A stretch of DNA of 9,808 bases from Bacilli bacterium (GCA_900763245.1 CAAFJQ010000003.1:1-9808); one strand, 5' to 3'. Counted from the first letter of the stretch, positions 1-6,666 are shown. Notes: generated by a model not told the origin, from the sequence alone. Program-made: numbers and translations.

Positions 1-120
1 GGGAACGGTTGGCAGAGAAAATACGCCCTGACAAGCAAGATGAAATCCGTCTTCGGGAATCTGGGCTACGACGAAAAGAAAATAGACGAGTTTTTAAGGA
101 CGGAAGTCAAAAGCGTATAA
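1..120 (+). CDS. C-terminal fragment of an unrecognised protein
   Basis: An open frame runs from the first base of the window to a TAA at 118-120 and gives 39 residues, rich in Lys and charged residues and predicted mainly helical (it includes NLGYDEKKIDEFL). The rest of the gene lies outside the window. A phrase of the form 'LGY-DEKKIDEFL' resembles the end of small helical-repeat proteins such as RecX, but the fragment is too short to assign and I do not claim that. It ends 114 bases before phnD, with a possible terminator hairpin between them, so it probably belongs to a separate unit. Confidence 0.55.
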   Translation, partial: GNGWQRKYALTSKMKSVFGNLGYDEKKIDEFLRTEVKSV

Positions 121-131
121 TTTCAGTGGGA

Positions 132-163
132 GTTTAGGGTAAACATTATTGTAAACGGATAGG
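132..163 (+). promoter_or_regulatory. Repeat cluster upstream of phnD, possible operator (cre-like half-site)
   Basis: GTTTA (132-136) and TAAAC (140-144) form a 5-bp inverted repeat around GGG. GTAAAC occurs twice in direct orientation (139-144 and 151-156), 12 bases apart. Bases 149-157 (TTGTAAACG) match the first half of a catabolite-responsive element, but the second half is poor. On the complementary strand the direct repeats read TTTACA and TTTACC, loosely like a PhoP box. No clear -10 hexamer follows, so I cannot place a promoter. The repeats are seen directly; the regulatory role is inference. Confidence 0.25.
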
Positions 164-197
164 ACTGAATCGAATTCAGTGCCTTCTGTTTCTTTTC
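161..197 (+). terminator. Possible intrinsic terminator or operator hairpin upstream of phnD
   Basis: A perfect 7-bp inverted repeat, ACTGAAT (164-170) and ATTCAGT (174-180), encloses a 3-base CGA loop. The stem can extend with AGG (161-163) pairing to CCT (182-184) across one bulged G. A T-rich but interrupted tract (TTCTGTTTCTTTT) follows. The placement suits the 3' end of the upstream partial gene. The interrupted T-run and modest stem make it weaker than the terminator after psuG. The same palindrome could instead be a protein-binding operator for phnD. Confidence 0.4.
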
Positions 198-234
198 AAA
201 AAATCGATTCATACATAGGAGGATAATATTCAGT

Positions 235-1344
235 ATGAAAAAGAGTTTTGCATTAGTTTCCGGGTTGTTGTTGACTGTTGCTTCTGTTACTGGTTGTGGT
301 TCTTCTAAGAAGACCATTCGTCTTCAGCTCACCCCTTCTAGACCTTCTGATAAGTTAGCTGCTACTGCTGCTGCTTTGAAGCCTATGCTTGAAAAGGAAA
401 TGGAAGGCTACAACTTTGTCATCACCACTGGTACTGATTTTGCTGCTGATGGTCAGGCTTTGGCTGCCGGAAGTATCGATGCTGCTTTCATTACTGCTTC
501 TGCATTCGCTCAGACTCAGATCAAGTTCGCCAATAAGGTCGATATGCTTCTCACTGCTACAAGAGCTGGTTTCCAGGTTGTTGAAGATTTTGCCGATGAC
601 AGCGGAAATCACAACTCCGAAGCTGCCAGAGCTTTACAGGTTCAGGCTATGAACGGTGTCAACCCCAAGACCAATGCCGCCTATGACTACAAAGGACAGG
701 GATTCGGTGTTGCCGGTTATTACTATGCTGAAATGATCACCACTAAGGCAAAGGCAGAAGCTTTGAAGGGTGCTGATGGAAAGCTCACTCTTGAAGACTT
801 CGCTGGTAAGAAAATCGGTATGCAGGGAATAGCATCTCCTGCTGGTTATACTTATCCTATGTTCGAATTCTCCAAGGTCACAAACAATGGAGCTTGGGCT
901 AACGGCATGAAGGGTGTCGAAGAAAGTCCCGATGCTTCCAAGGGCGAGTTCCAGGTTGTTAAAGTCGGCAACTATAATGATACTTTCAACGCTTTGATGG
1001 CTGGTCAGATCGATGCTTGCTGGGGATATATGGATTTCCGTGCCAATGTTGATAAAGAATGGAAGGATAACGGAAAGAATTTCTCTGATACTTACACTAT
1101 CGCTTTGACACAGGGTATCTTAAATGATGGTGTCGCTGTCCGTTCTGGATTGGATAAGGAAGTCAGAGAAGCTTTAGCCAAGGCCTTCAAGGCTATTGTC
1201 GCTTCTGGCGACAAGGATACCGAAGGCACTGGTGCCAACATCATCTATGGACTTTATCAGCACACTGGTTACAAAGATGCAACCAATGATGACTATGCCG
1301 GTGAAGTCGAATTCGAGAAGTGGAACCAGGCCAACAAGAAGTAA
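235..1344 (+). CDS. phnD: PhnD-family ABC transporter substrate-binding lipoprotein
   Basis: This is the extracytoplasmic binding protein of the importer encoded with the three following genes. The 369-aa product starts with a lipoprotein signal: a Lys-containing n-region, a hydrophobic stretch and a lipobox VTGC with the lipidated Cys at residue 21. Family hallmarks are LTPSRPSDK (32-40), GSIDAAFITASAF (79-91), GKKIGMQGIASPAGYTYP (191-208) and YNDTF-ALM-GQIDACWG (247-264), which form the two lobes of a type-II periplasmic-binding fold. Residues about 111-160 look like an insertion compared with typical PhnD proteins. The loop that in E. coli-type PhnD reads S-T-S-G-Y is A-S-P-A-G-Y here, so the ligand may differ. 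AGGAGG at 217-222 lies 12 bases before the ATG. Relatives bind phosphonates, phosphite or phosphate, and the related Mycoplasma p37 protein has been found with thiamine pyrophosphate. The family call is firm; the substrate is unknown. Confidence 0.92.
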   Translation: MKKSFALVSGLLLTVASVTGCGSSKKTIRLQLTPSRPSDKLAATAAALKPMLEKEMEGYNFVITTGTDFAADGQALAAGSIDAAFITASAFAQTQIKFANKVDMLLTATRAGFQVVEDFADDSGNHNSEAARALQVQAMNGVNPKTNAAYDYKGQGFGVAGYYYAEMITTKAKAEALKGADGKLTLEDFAGKKIGMQGIASPAGYTYPMFEFSKVTNNGAWANGMKGVEESPDASKGEFQVVKVGNYNDTFNALMAGQIDACWGYMDFRANVDKEWKDNGKNFSDTYTIALTQGILNDGVAVRSGLDKEVREALAKAFKAIVASGDKDTEGTGANIIYGLYQHTGYKDATNDDYAGEVEFEKWNQANKK

Positions 1345-1381
1345 TCTTATTATCAGTCCAATAGTCGTCTTACTGTAATTT

Positions 1382-1406
1382 GCTAGTATCTATTCGTCTA
1401 GCTTTT
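1382..1406 (+). other. Small hairpin between phnD and phnC
   Basis: GCTAG (1382-1386) and CTAGC (1398-1402) can pair as a 5-bp stem with an 11-base loop, followed by TTTTC. It sits in the 83-base gap after phnD and just before the phnC ribosome binding site. In many ABC operons a hairpin here partly ends or protects the transcript so that more binding protein than ATPase or permease is made. The stem is short and this function is inferred. Confidence 0.3.
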
Positions 1407-1414
1407 CAATCGTT

Positions 1415-1420
1415 AGGAGG
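1415..1420 (+). promoter_or_regulatory. Ribosome binding site that fixes the phnC start
   Basis: A perfect AGGAGG ends 7 bases before the ATG at 1428. The frame is open further upstream to a TTG at 1380, but that codon has no ribosome binding site and the added residues match nothing in the family, so 1428 is the start. Confidence 0.85.
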
Positions 1421-1427
1421 TAAAAAT

Positions 1428-2204
1428 ATGATTGAATTCAGTCATGTCAGTAAAGTCTATCCTGAGGGAACGAAAGGTCTAGACGACGTCAGCCTGAAGA
1501 TCAATGATGGAGAATTTGTCTGCATCATTGGTCTTTCAGGAGCTGGCAAATCTACTCTTCTGAGAACGATAAACAAGATGCATGACATCTCTTCCGGTAC
1601 ATTGGAAGTCAATGGTGTCAATGTCGCTGAATGCGAAGGCAAAGCATTGAGAGAACTGAGAAGATCAATCGGTATGATCTTCCAGTCATTCAATCTTGTT
1701 TCCCGTGTCTCTGTTTATAAAAACGTACTTTCCGGAAGAATCGGTTATCATAACTTCTGGGAAGTTCTTTTTGGTATTTACACCAAAGAAGAAAAATTGC
1801 TTGCCTTGAAGAATCTTGAATTAATGGGAATTCTTGATAAGGCATACGATAGAGCTGATAAGCTCTCTGGCGGTCAGCAGCAACGTGTTGCCTTGGCAAG
1901 AGCCTTGACGCAGGAACCTAAGATCATATTGGCTGATGAACCGACAGCCTCTTTGGATCCTCTCACTTCCATGCAGGTCATGGATGACTTTGAAAAGATC
2001 AACAAAGAGCTTGGAATCACAATCATCGCCAACATGCATCATGTCGATCTATCCAAGAAGTATGCTACAAGAATCCTCGGTGTCAGAAAAGGCAAAATCG
2101 TCTTTGACGGAAAGCCAGAAGAGTTGACAGATGAAGCCCTTGAAACAATTTATGGAAGAAAACTGACAGCTTCCGAAGTTCTCAATAAGGAGAATGCTTT
2201 ATGA
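1428..2204 (+). CDS. phnC: PhnC-type ABC transporter ATPase
   Basis: This 258-aa nucleotide-binding subunit powers the importer by ATP hydrolysis at the cytoplasmic face of the two permeases. All expected motifs are intact: Walker A GLSGAGKST (35-43), Q-loop Gln86 in FQSFNLV, signature LSGGQQQR (146-153), Walker B IILADEP (166-172), D-loop SLDP (175-178) and the switch His204 in NMHHVDLS. The FQSFNLV and NMHHVDL phrases are characteristic of PhnC-type ATPases, and the length is normal for that family. The final TGA overlaps the ATG of the first permease gene as ATGA (2201-2204), indicating translational coupling. Confidence 0.95.
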   Translation: MIEFSHVSKVYPEGTKGLDDVSLKINDGEFVCIIGLSGAGKSTLLRTINKMHDISSGTLEVNGVNVAECEGKALRELRRSIGMIFQSFNLVSRVSVYKNVLSGRIGYHNFWEVLFGIYTKEEKLLALKNLELMGILDKAYDRADKLSGGQQQRVALARALTQEPKIILADEPTASLDPLTSMQVMDDFEKINKELGITIIANMHHVDLSKKYATRILGVRKGKIVFDGKPEELTDEALETIYGRKLTASEVLNKENAL

Positions 2205-3337
2205 TTGCTTCTTATTCTGACGAGCGCTATCAGGATTTCATCGCTAAAGGTCCGGAAAGAAGAAAAGCTTATGCGGAACATAAAGCCGAAATCCTAAACG
2301 AATACAATCAGCAGAAAGAGCTTTATAAGAAAGTCAAAGAAGAATCCAAAGAAAAGATTGCAGAATATATCCAGGAAGGATATACGGAAAGACAAGCAAA
2401 AAAGCTCGTTAAACCTGCTCTTTATCAGATGAAGGAAAGGCTTGACGGCGAAAGAGAAAAGATGAAACTGGCTTTGAGCAAGAACAGAGTCCTTATTTAT
2501 CCGTTTCATCTCTTCTATCGTCCTGTTGAGTTTGACGGAAATGGTCTTCTCAAGCCTCGTTTCCGTGTTCTTCTTAGTTTCTTAAGCGTTCTTGCTATCG
2601 GACTTCTTTCTCTTATTTTCATGCAGCTTGAGAATGCGCAGTTCAGAGGTGAGAACTTAGGAATCATCATTTCCATGATGTTCAGGCCGGATGATACCAT
2701 GGTTATCAAAACATGGACTGATTGGTTCTCCTATATGTTCAATACTGCCATACCGGCCATCTGGAAGACTTTCCAGATGATGTTCATTGCAGCGGCTATT
2801 GGTTCCATCTTGGCAATTCCGTTCATGATTTTATGTTCTGAGAATATTGTAAAACATAAATCAATCACAAGAACATTCCGTGTCATATTGAATATCATTC
2901 GTACTTTCCCGACTATGGTGCTTGGTGTTATCGGTGTCGCATTCTTCGGCATTGGTACCAAGGCCGGTATCTTTGCTATGGTCGTCTTTACAATGGGTAT
3001 TATGATCAAGCTGATGTATGAAAGAATCGAGACTGTCGATATGCATCCGTTTGAAGCTGCTGTCTCGACAGGTGGAAGCAAACCGAAAGCGTTTGTCACC
3101 TCGATTGCACCACAGATTCTTCCTGATTACTTAAGCAATGTCATCTATACTTTCGAAATCAATATCCGCGCTTCCGTCATCTTAGGCTTTGTCAATGCAG
3201 GCGGTATCGGTAAATTGATTCAGGATGCGATGAACACTTATGAATACAATCAGATCGGAGCCATCCTTGTTCCGTTACTGATTCTTGTTCTTGTTTTGAC
3301 TTGGTTCTCATCTCTTGCTAGGAGGGTTACACAATGA
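2201..3337 (+). CDS. phnE: PhnE-type ABC transporter permease, first subunit, with N-terminal extension
   Basis: This membrane subunit (378 aa) probably pairs with the next gene's product to form the transport channel. About six membrane segments are visible, near residues 122-142, 187-212, 228-250, 254-274, 320-337 and 352-372. The EAA loop that contacts the ATPase runs from EAAVSTGG (285-292) to ILP (306-308), and RTFP (234-237) is a PhnE-like motif. The oddity is the first ~95 residues: very rich in Lys, Glu and Tyr, without hydrophobic stretches, probably helical and cytoplasmic. Ordinary PhnE proteins are about 260-280 aa. The extension belongs to the gene, because the ATG at 2201 overlaps the phnC stop and has AAGGAG at 2187-2192, 8 bases upstream. 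The stop overlaps the next start as ATGA. Confidence 0.92.
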   Translation: MIASYSDERYQDFIAKGPERRKAYAEHKAEILNEYNQQKELYKKVKEESKEKIAEYIQEGYTERQAKKLVKPALYQMKERLDGEREKMKLALSKNRVLIYPFHLFYRPVEFDGNGLLKPRFRVLLSFLSVLAIGLLSLIFMQLENAQFRGENLGIIISMMFRPDDTMVIKTWTDWFSYMFNTAIPAIWKTFQMMFIAAAIGSILAIPFMILCSENIVKHKSITRTFRVILNIIRTFPTMVLGVIGVAFFGIGTKAGIFAMVVFTMGIMIKLMYERIETVDMHPFEAAVSTGGSKPKAFVTSIAPQILPDYLSNVIYTFEINIRASVILGFVNAGGIGKLIQDAMNTYEYNQIGAILVPLLILVLVLTWFSSLARRVTQ

Positions 3338-4467
3338 CAGATTACGAAATCCTTAATGACAAAGAGGCTTTGAATGAAGAAAAGGCTAAGACAAAAGAGC
3401 ACAACATTCAGAATCGATTGATGGCCGAAAAGAAGATGACAGAAGACCTTCATGCTTCTAGAATCCGTTTTGAAGAAGAAAGAAAAGCACTTTTGGACGA
3501 GAAAGAAAATCTTCTTTCCTCTGCTTCTGATCCGGAAGCAAGAAAAGAAATCGAAAAGAGAATGAAGGCTAGACTCGATTTTTTAAAGAAATCAGAAAAA
3601 AGAGATATCAAGCAAATCAAAGATACCTATCATCATGATAAATTCCATCGCTCTTTCTTCAGTGTACTTGATGCTTATTTATCCCGTCCTCCGATGTGGA
3701 TTGTCAACCTTGTCACTTTGGCAATCTTTTTAGGGGTCTTCATCTACTTTGCGTTCAATCAAAAGATGTTTGAATCAACAGGTCACGGCTGGCTTCAGAC
3801 CATTGCCGATTTCTTCAAAGGACTCTTCGTTCCCGACTATGATATGTTCTTAGGAACAGGTGTCTATTCTTTTGAGACATCGGTTGTCTATCTTTGCCTT
3901 CAGACTTTCGCTATCGCTTTCTTAGGAACGCTGTTTGCTTCTATCCTTGCTGTTCCGTTCGGCTTTTTGGCTTCCAAGAAACTCTTTGGAAAATGGTCGT
4001 ATTTCTCTACTGCGGTTCTGATTCTCATTAGAACGGTTCCTGAAATCGTATTCTGCTATATCATGATCATGGTGACTGGCTTCTCGCCAATCACAGGTGT
4101 TGTCGTCTTATCCATTCAGTCAATCGGCATGGTCGGAAAGATGTATTCTGATGGCCTTGATGGCATGGATATGACATTCCTTGAAGCTTATGATTCCTGT
4201 GGTTCCACCCGCTTTGGTTCTATCCGTGTCGGTGTTCTTCCTCAGGTTCTTCCCAGCTTCTTATCGACGATTCTTTATCGTTTTGACCTGAACTTAAGAA
4301 CAGCCTCTATTTTAGGTCTTGTCGGTGCTGGTGATTTAGGAAGACTGATTCTTCGTTTCTCCAGCGAACATAAGTGGCCTCAGTTGGGTTCTCTGATGTG
4401 GGGACTTATTGTCATGATTGTTCTTGTCGATCTTGTCTCTACTCAGATACGTAAGAAATTGGTTTAA
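3334..4467 (+). CDS. phnE: PhnE-type ABC transporter permease, second subunit, with N-terminal extension
   Basis: The second integral-membrane subunit (377 aa) is clearly diverged from the first, so the channel is probably a heterodimer. Membrane segments lie near residues 121-141, 183-212, 223-247, 252-270, 318-335 and 351-370. The EAA loop runs from EAYDSCGS (284-291) to VLP (305-307), and RTVPEIVF (233-240) is the conserved PhnE phrase. Residues about 10-105 are an almost uninterrupted run of Lys, Arg, Glu and Asp with spaced hydrophobics (for example RIRFEEERKALLDEKENLL), as expected of a coiled coil. AGGAGG at 3320-3325 sits 8 bases before the ATG, which overlaps the preceding stop, so the extension is translated. 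The downstream gene begins 12 bases after the stop. Confidence 0.92.
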   Translation: MTDYEILNDKEALNEEKAKTKEHNIQNRLMAEKKMTEDLHASRIRFEEERKALLDEKENLLSSASDPEARKEIEKRMKARLDFLKKSEKRDIKQIKDTYHHDKFHRSFFSVLDAYLSRPPMWIVNLVTLAIFLGVFIYFAFNQKMFESTGHGWLQTIADFFKGLFVPDYDMFLGTGVYSFETSVVYLCLQTFAIAFLGTLFASILAVPFGFLASKKLFGKWSYFSTAVLILIRTVPEIVFCYIMIMVTGFSPITGVVVLSIQSIGMVGKMYSDGLDGMDMTFLEAYDSCGSTRFGSIRVGVLPQVLPSFLSTILYRFDLNLRTASILGLVGAGDLGRLILRFSSEHKWPQLGSLMWGLIVMIVLVDLVSTQIRKKLV

Positions 4468-4479
4468 CAAAGGTGATTT

Positions 4480-5421
4480 ATGAACAAACAGGAAATTGAA
4501 AACGCAGTATTCGAAAAAATCGAAAAGGCTGATTCCATCGTCATATTCGGTCATGTCAATCCGGATGGCGACTGTGTCGGATCTGTTTTTGGATTGAAAA
4601 AAGAACTTCAGTATCTCTTTCCGAAGAAGAAAATCTACGGAGTCGGATCCAGACCGAGTTATCTCCCTTCCTTCTTTGAGAAAGCGGATGAGGTATCAGT
4701 GGATATAATACATAGATCATTGGCGATTCTTGTAGACCTCAACTGCTTTGAAAGAGTCGAAGATCAGAGAGTGAAATATGCAAAAGAATATGTTTGTTTC
4801 GATCATCATATTCCACTTCCTGATACCTCCTTCCTTGCTATTCAGGATGAGGATGCCCCTTCTGCTACTTTTGTCATTGCGAGAGCGTTCAAGAAACGTT
4901 ACCATATTATTTCAGAAGAAGCAGCTATGTATCTGTTTACAGGCCTTGTGACAGATACGGATCGTTTCCTTCTCGATTCCAGAAAGGAAACGTTGAAGAT
5001 GGCTGGTTATCTGATCTCCTTAGGCGTTGATTTCCAGTCTATCTATGATGAGCTTTATGCGCAGGACAAGAACAGACTTGAATATAAGGCATTCATATAT
5101 AACCATGTGAAATATGATGGCAAAGTCTGTTATTGCGTCGTTCATAAGAGCGATTATGTTCCTCTTGGAATCCCGTCATCTGAAGCCGGTGAACAGGCTG
5201 ATCTCTTAGCAAGGCTTGACAAGCATCCGATCTGGGTGCTGTTCACTGAACAGGAAGATGACTCTATCCGTGTCGAATTCAGAGCGAACGGAAAATACAA
5301 CATGCAGAAGGTCGCGACCTCCTTTGGAGGAGGCGGACACTTCTCTGCAAGCGGATGTACGATTCATTCCTTTGATAAGATTGAAGAAATCATCAGGGCT
5401 TTGAATGAATTATCAGAATAA
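4480..5421 (+). CDS. nrnA: DHH/DHHA1 phosphoesterase, NrnA type (oligoribonuclease / pAp phosphatase)
   Basis: This 313-aa cytoplasmic enzyme belongs to the family that degrades very short RNAs (nano-RNAs) and, in characterised members, dephosphorylates 3'-phosphoadenosine 5'-phosphate to AMP. The metal-binding motifs are in order: HVNPDGDCVGS (25-35), Asp86 in LVDLN, DHH (108-110) and GLVTDTDRF (155-163). The C-terminal DHHA1 domain carries the substrate-binding GGGGH (283-287). Length and order match NrnA. One small deviation is TDTDRF where many relatives have TDTG-F. An AAGGTGAT ribosome binding site (4470-4477) precedes the ATG, and the gap to the permease gene is 12 bases, so read-through from the transporter operon is likely. 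Nothing shows a functional tie to transport. The family is firm; which activity dominates is not visible. Confidence 0.88.
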   Translation: MNKQEIENAVFEKIEKADSIVIFGHVNPDGDCVGSVFGLKKELQYLFPKKKIYGVGSRPSYLPSFFEKADEVSVDIIHRSLAILVDLNCFERVEDQRVKYAKEYVCFDHHIPLPDTSFLAIQDEDAPSATFVIARAFKKRYHIISEEAAMYLFTGLVTDTDRFLLDSRKETLKMAGYLISLGVDFQSIYDELYAQDKNRLEYKAFIYNHVKYDGKVCYCVVHKSDYVPLGIPSSEAGEQADLLARLDKHPIWVLFTEQEDDSIRVEFRANGKYNMQKVATSFGGGGHFSASGCTIHSFDKIEEIIRALNELSE

Positions 5422-5426
5422 TATTG

Positions 5427-5457
5427 TTGAAATTATCTGTGTTTTTGATGATATAAT
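5427..5457 (+). promoter_or_regulatory. Extended -10 promoter for the small-gene/ung unit
   Basis: TATAAT (5452-5457) is a consensus -10 preceded by TG at 5449-5450 (TGNTATAAT, extended -10). TTGAAA at 5427-5432 is a fair -35, with a 19-base spacer that is longer than ideal but tolerable for an extended -10. Transcription would start near 5464, just ahead of the AGGAGG at 5469-5474. No clear terminator separates it from nrnA, so some read-through from upstream is possible. Confidence 0.7.
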
Positions 5458-5482
5458 TGTCTAGAAATAGGAGGATGAAATT

Positions 5483-5713
5483 ATGGAAAAAGGTAAAGTG
5501 TTATTGACCAGAGACGATAAGTTATTGCTTCTTTGCAAAAATCGCTATTTCATTGCAAAGGGTGAAGCAAAAGTAGGCGACGATGTCGATTTCGATCCTG
5601 AAAAAGCATTGGCAATGCCTTCTTATCTCTTTGCTATCGCAGCAATGGAAGAAGAGAATCTTGATGAAACCTTGGATTTCATTCAGTCCAAGTGGTTCAA
5701 CAATAAGAAGTAA
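5483..5713 (+). CDS. Small acidic cytoplasmic protein, function unknown
   Basis: I do not recognise this 76-aa protein. It has no membrane segment or signal peptide. The first half looks like short beta strands (GKVLLTRDDKLLLLCKNRYF), followed by an acidic stretch (GDDVDFDPEKAL) and a helical C-terminus (NLDETLDFIQSKWF). It is a real gene on genetic grounds: AGGAGG at 5469-5474 lies 8 bases before the ATG, an extended -10 promoter sits immediately upstream, and its stop overlaps the next start by one base (TAATG, 5711-5715). It is the first gene of a three-gene unit ending with ung, so it may be co-produced with that repair enzyme, but no function can be inferred. Confidence 0.8.
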   Translation: MEKGKVLLTRDDKLLLLCKNRYFIAKGEAKVGDDVDFDPEKALAMPSYLFAIAAMEEENLDETLDFIQSKWFNNKK

Positions 5714-5925
5714 TGAAATTCAGTCTGAAAGATCATCCGTATCTTCTTCTTTTTTGCGTGGCCTTATTGATGCTCGCTTGCTCTTTGGCCATCGGCTTTG
5801 TCTATAGTTTCTCTGTATATGCAATCATAGCTGTTGTGATTTCCGCTTTAGGAACTTTGATTTTGTTTGTTCTCTTTTTGAAAGACCTCATCGCTTTTAA
5901 GAAGAACAAGGAAGGCCGCAAATGA
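5713..5925 (+). CDS. Small membrane protein with two transmembrane segments
   Basis: The 70-aa product has a short charged N-terminus (MKFSLKDH), two hydrophobic segments near residues 10-31 and 35-56, and a basic tail (KDLIAFKKNKEGRK). By the positive-inside rule both ends face the cytoplasm, joined by a very short hairpin turn. It is not a recognised family. The start overlaps the preceding stop (TAATG), and its own TGA overlaps the ung ATG (ATGA, 5922-5925), so all three genes are probably translationally coupled. The tight packing argues against a chance reading frame. Confidence 0.75.
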   Translation: MKFSLKDHPYLLLFCVALLMLACSLAIGFVYSFSVYAIIAVVISALGTLILFVLFLKDLIAFKKNKEGRK

Positions 5926-6623
5926 GTATGGAACAAAGTGAGATCATAACTCGTCTTTCCTCTTTTCCAGGAGAGTGGGACGAGCTTTTAAAAGAGGAAA
6001 AAGAAAAAGAATATTTCAAGAAACTTGTGGAGTTGGTTTCTGAAGAATACATGAAGAATATTGTTCATCCATCGTTAGACAATGTCTATCATGCATTGAG
6101 TCTTGTCAATCCTCATGAAGTGAGAGTCATCATCATCGGCCAGGATCCCTATTTCAATCCTGACCAGGCAAACGGTCTTGCTTTCTCTGTTAATGATGGT
6201 GTCAGATTTCCGCCTTCTTTGCTCAATATCTACAAGGAGCTGAACATCGAATATGGCTATCCCATTCCTAAGCATGGTTCACTTGATAAATGGGCTGAAC
6301 AAGGTGTTCTGCTTTTGAATGCTTCTTTGACGGTAAGAGATGGAGCGGCAAATAGCCACTCTAAGTTCGGTTGGATGAATTTCACTGATAGCATCATCAG
6401 AAAAATCGATAGTCTCAACAACAATGTCGTTTATCTCCTCTGGGGAAACTTCGCAAAGAAGAAGATGGAACTGATCCATAGCAAAAACGCCTATGTCATC
6501 TATTGTGCGCACCCTTCTCCTTTGAGTGCTTCAAGAGGTTTCTTCCATTCAGGTTGTTTTAAGAAATGCAATGAACATCTGAAAGAAATCGGTGAAAAAG
6601 AAATCAATTTCCGCATCGACTGA
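5922..6623 (+). CDS. ung: Uracil-DNA glycosylase, family 1
   Basis: This 233-aa enzyme cuts uracil from DNA as the first step of base-excision repair. The water-activating motif is GQDPYF (73-78) with catalytic Asp75 and Tyr77, and Phe88 in GLAFSV stacks on uracil. LLLNASLTVRDG-ANSH (130-146) contains uracil-recognising Asn133, and HPSPLSASRGFF (197-208) contains catalytic His197 and intercalating Leu201. The usual motif is GQDPYH, so Phe78 replaces His; N-P follows instead of G-P, and LLWGNFAKK has Phe where His is common. The key Asp, Asn and His remain, so activity is expected. The ATG at 5922 lies 6 bases after AAGGAAGG (5908-5915); a second in-frame ATG at 5928 is farther from it. The gene overlaps the small membrane-protein gene. 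Confidence 0.95.
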   Translation: MSMEQSEIITRLSSFPGEWDELLKEEKEKEYFKKLVELVSEEYMKNIVHPSLDNVYHALSLVNPHEVRVIIIGQDPYFNPDQANGLAFSVNDGVRFPPSLLNIYKELNIEYGYPIPKHGSLDKWAEQGVLLLNASLTVRDGAANSHSKFGWMNFTDSIIRKIDSLNNNVVYLLWGNFAKKKMELIHSKNAYVIYCAHPSPLSASRGFFHSGCFKKCNEHLKEIGEKEINFRID

Positions 6624-6666
6624 TTTTCTTTTACGATAGTTTGACAAAAACATAAATGTAAGCCCT

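Noticed and set aside
121..234. Thiamine or other known riboswitch upstream of phnD
   Set aside because: The leader is about 110 bases or less and lacks the conserved TPP riboswitch segments; I see only simple repeats.
1380..1427. Upstream TTG start for phnC
   Set aside because: It has no ribosome binding site and would translate through the hairpin and the AGGAGG that serve the ATG at 1428.
2731..3099. 122-codon open frame on the minus strand inside the first permease gene
   Set aside because: It lies wholly within a strongly supported + strand gene, has no family resemblance, and mirrors that gene's hydrophobic codons.
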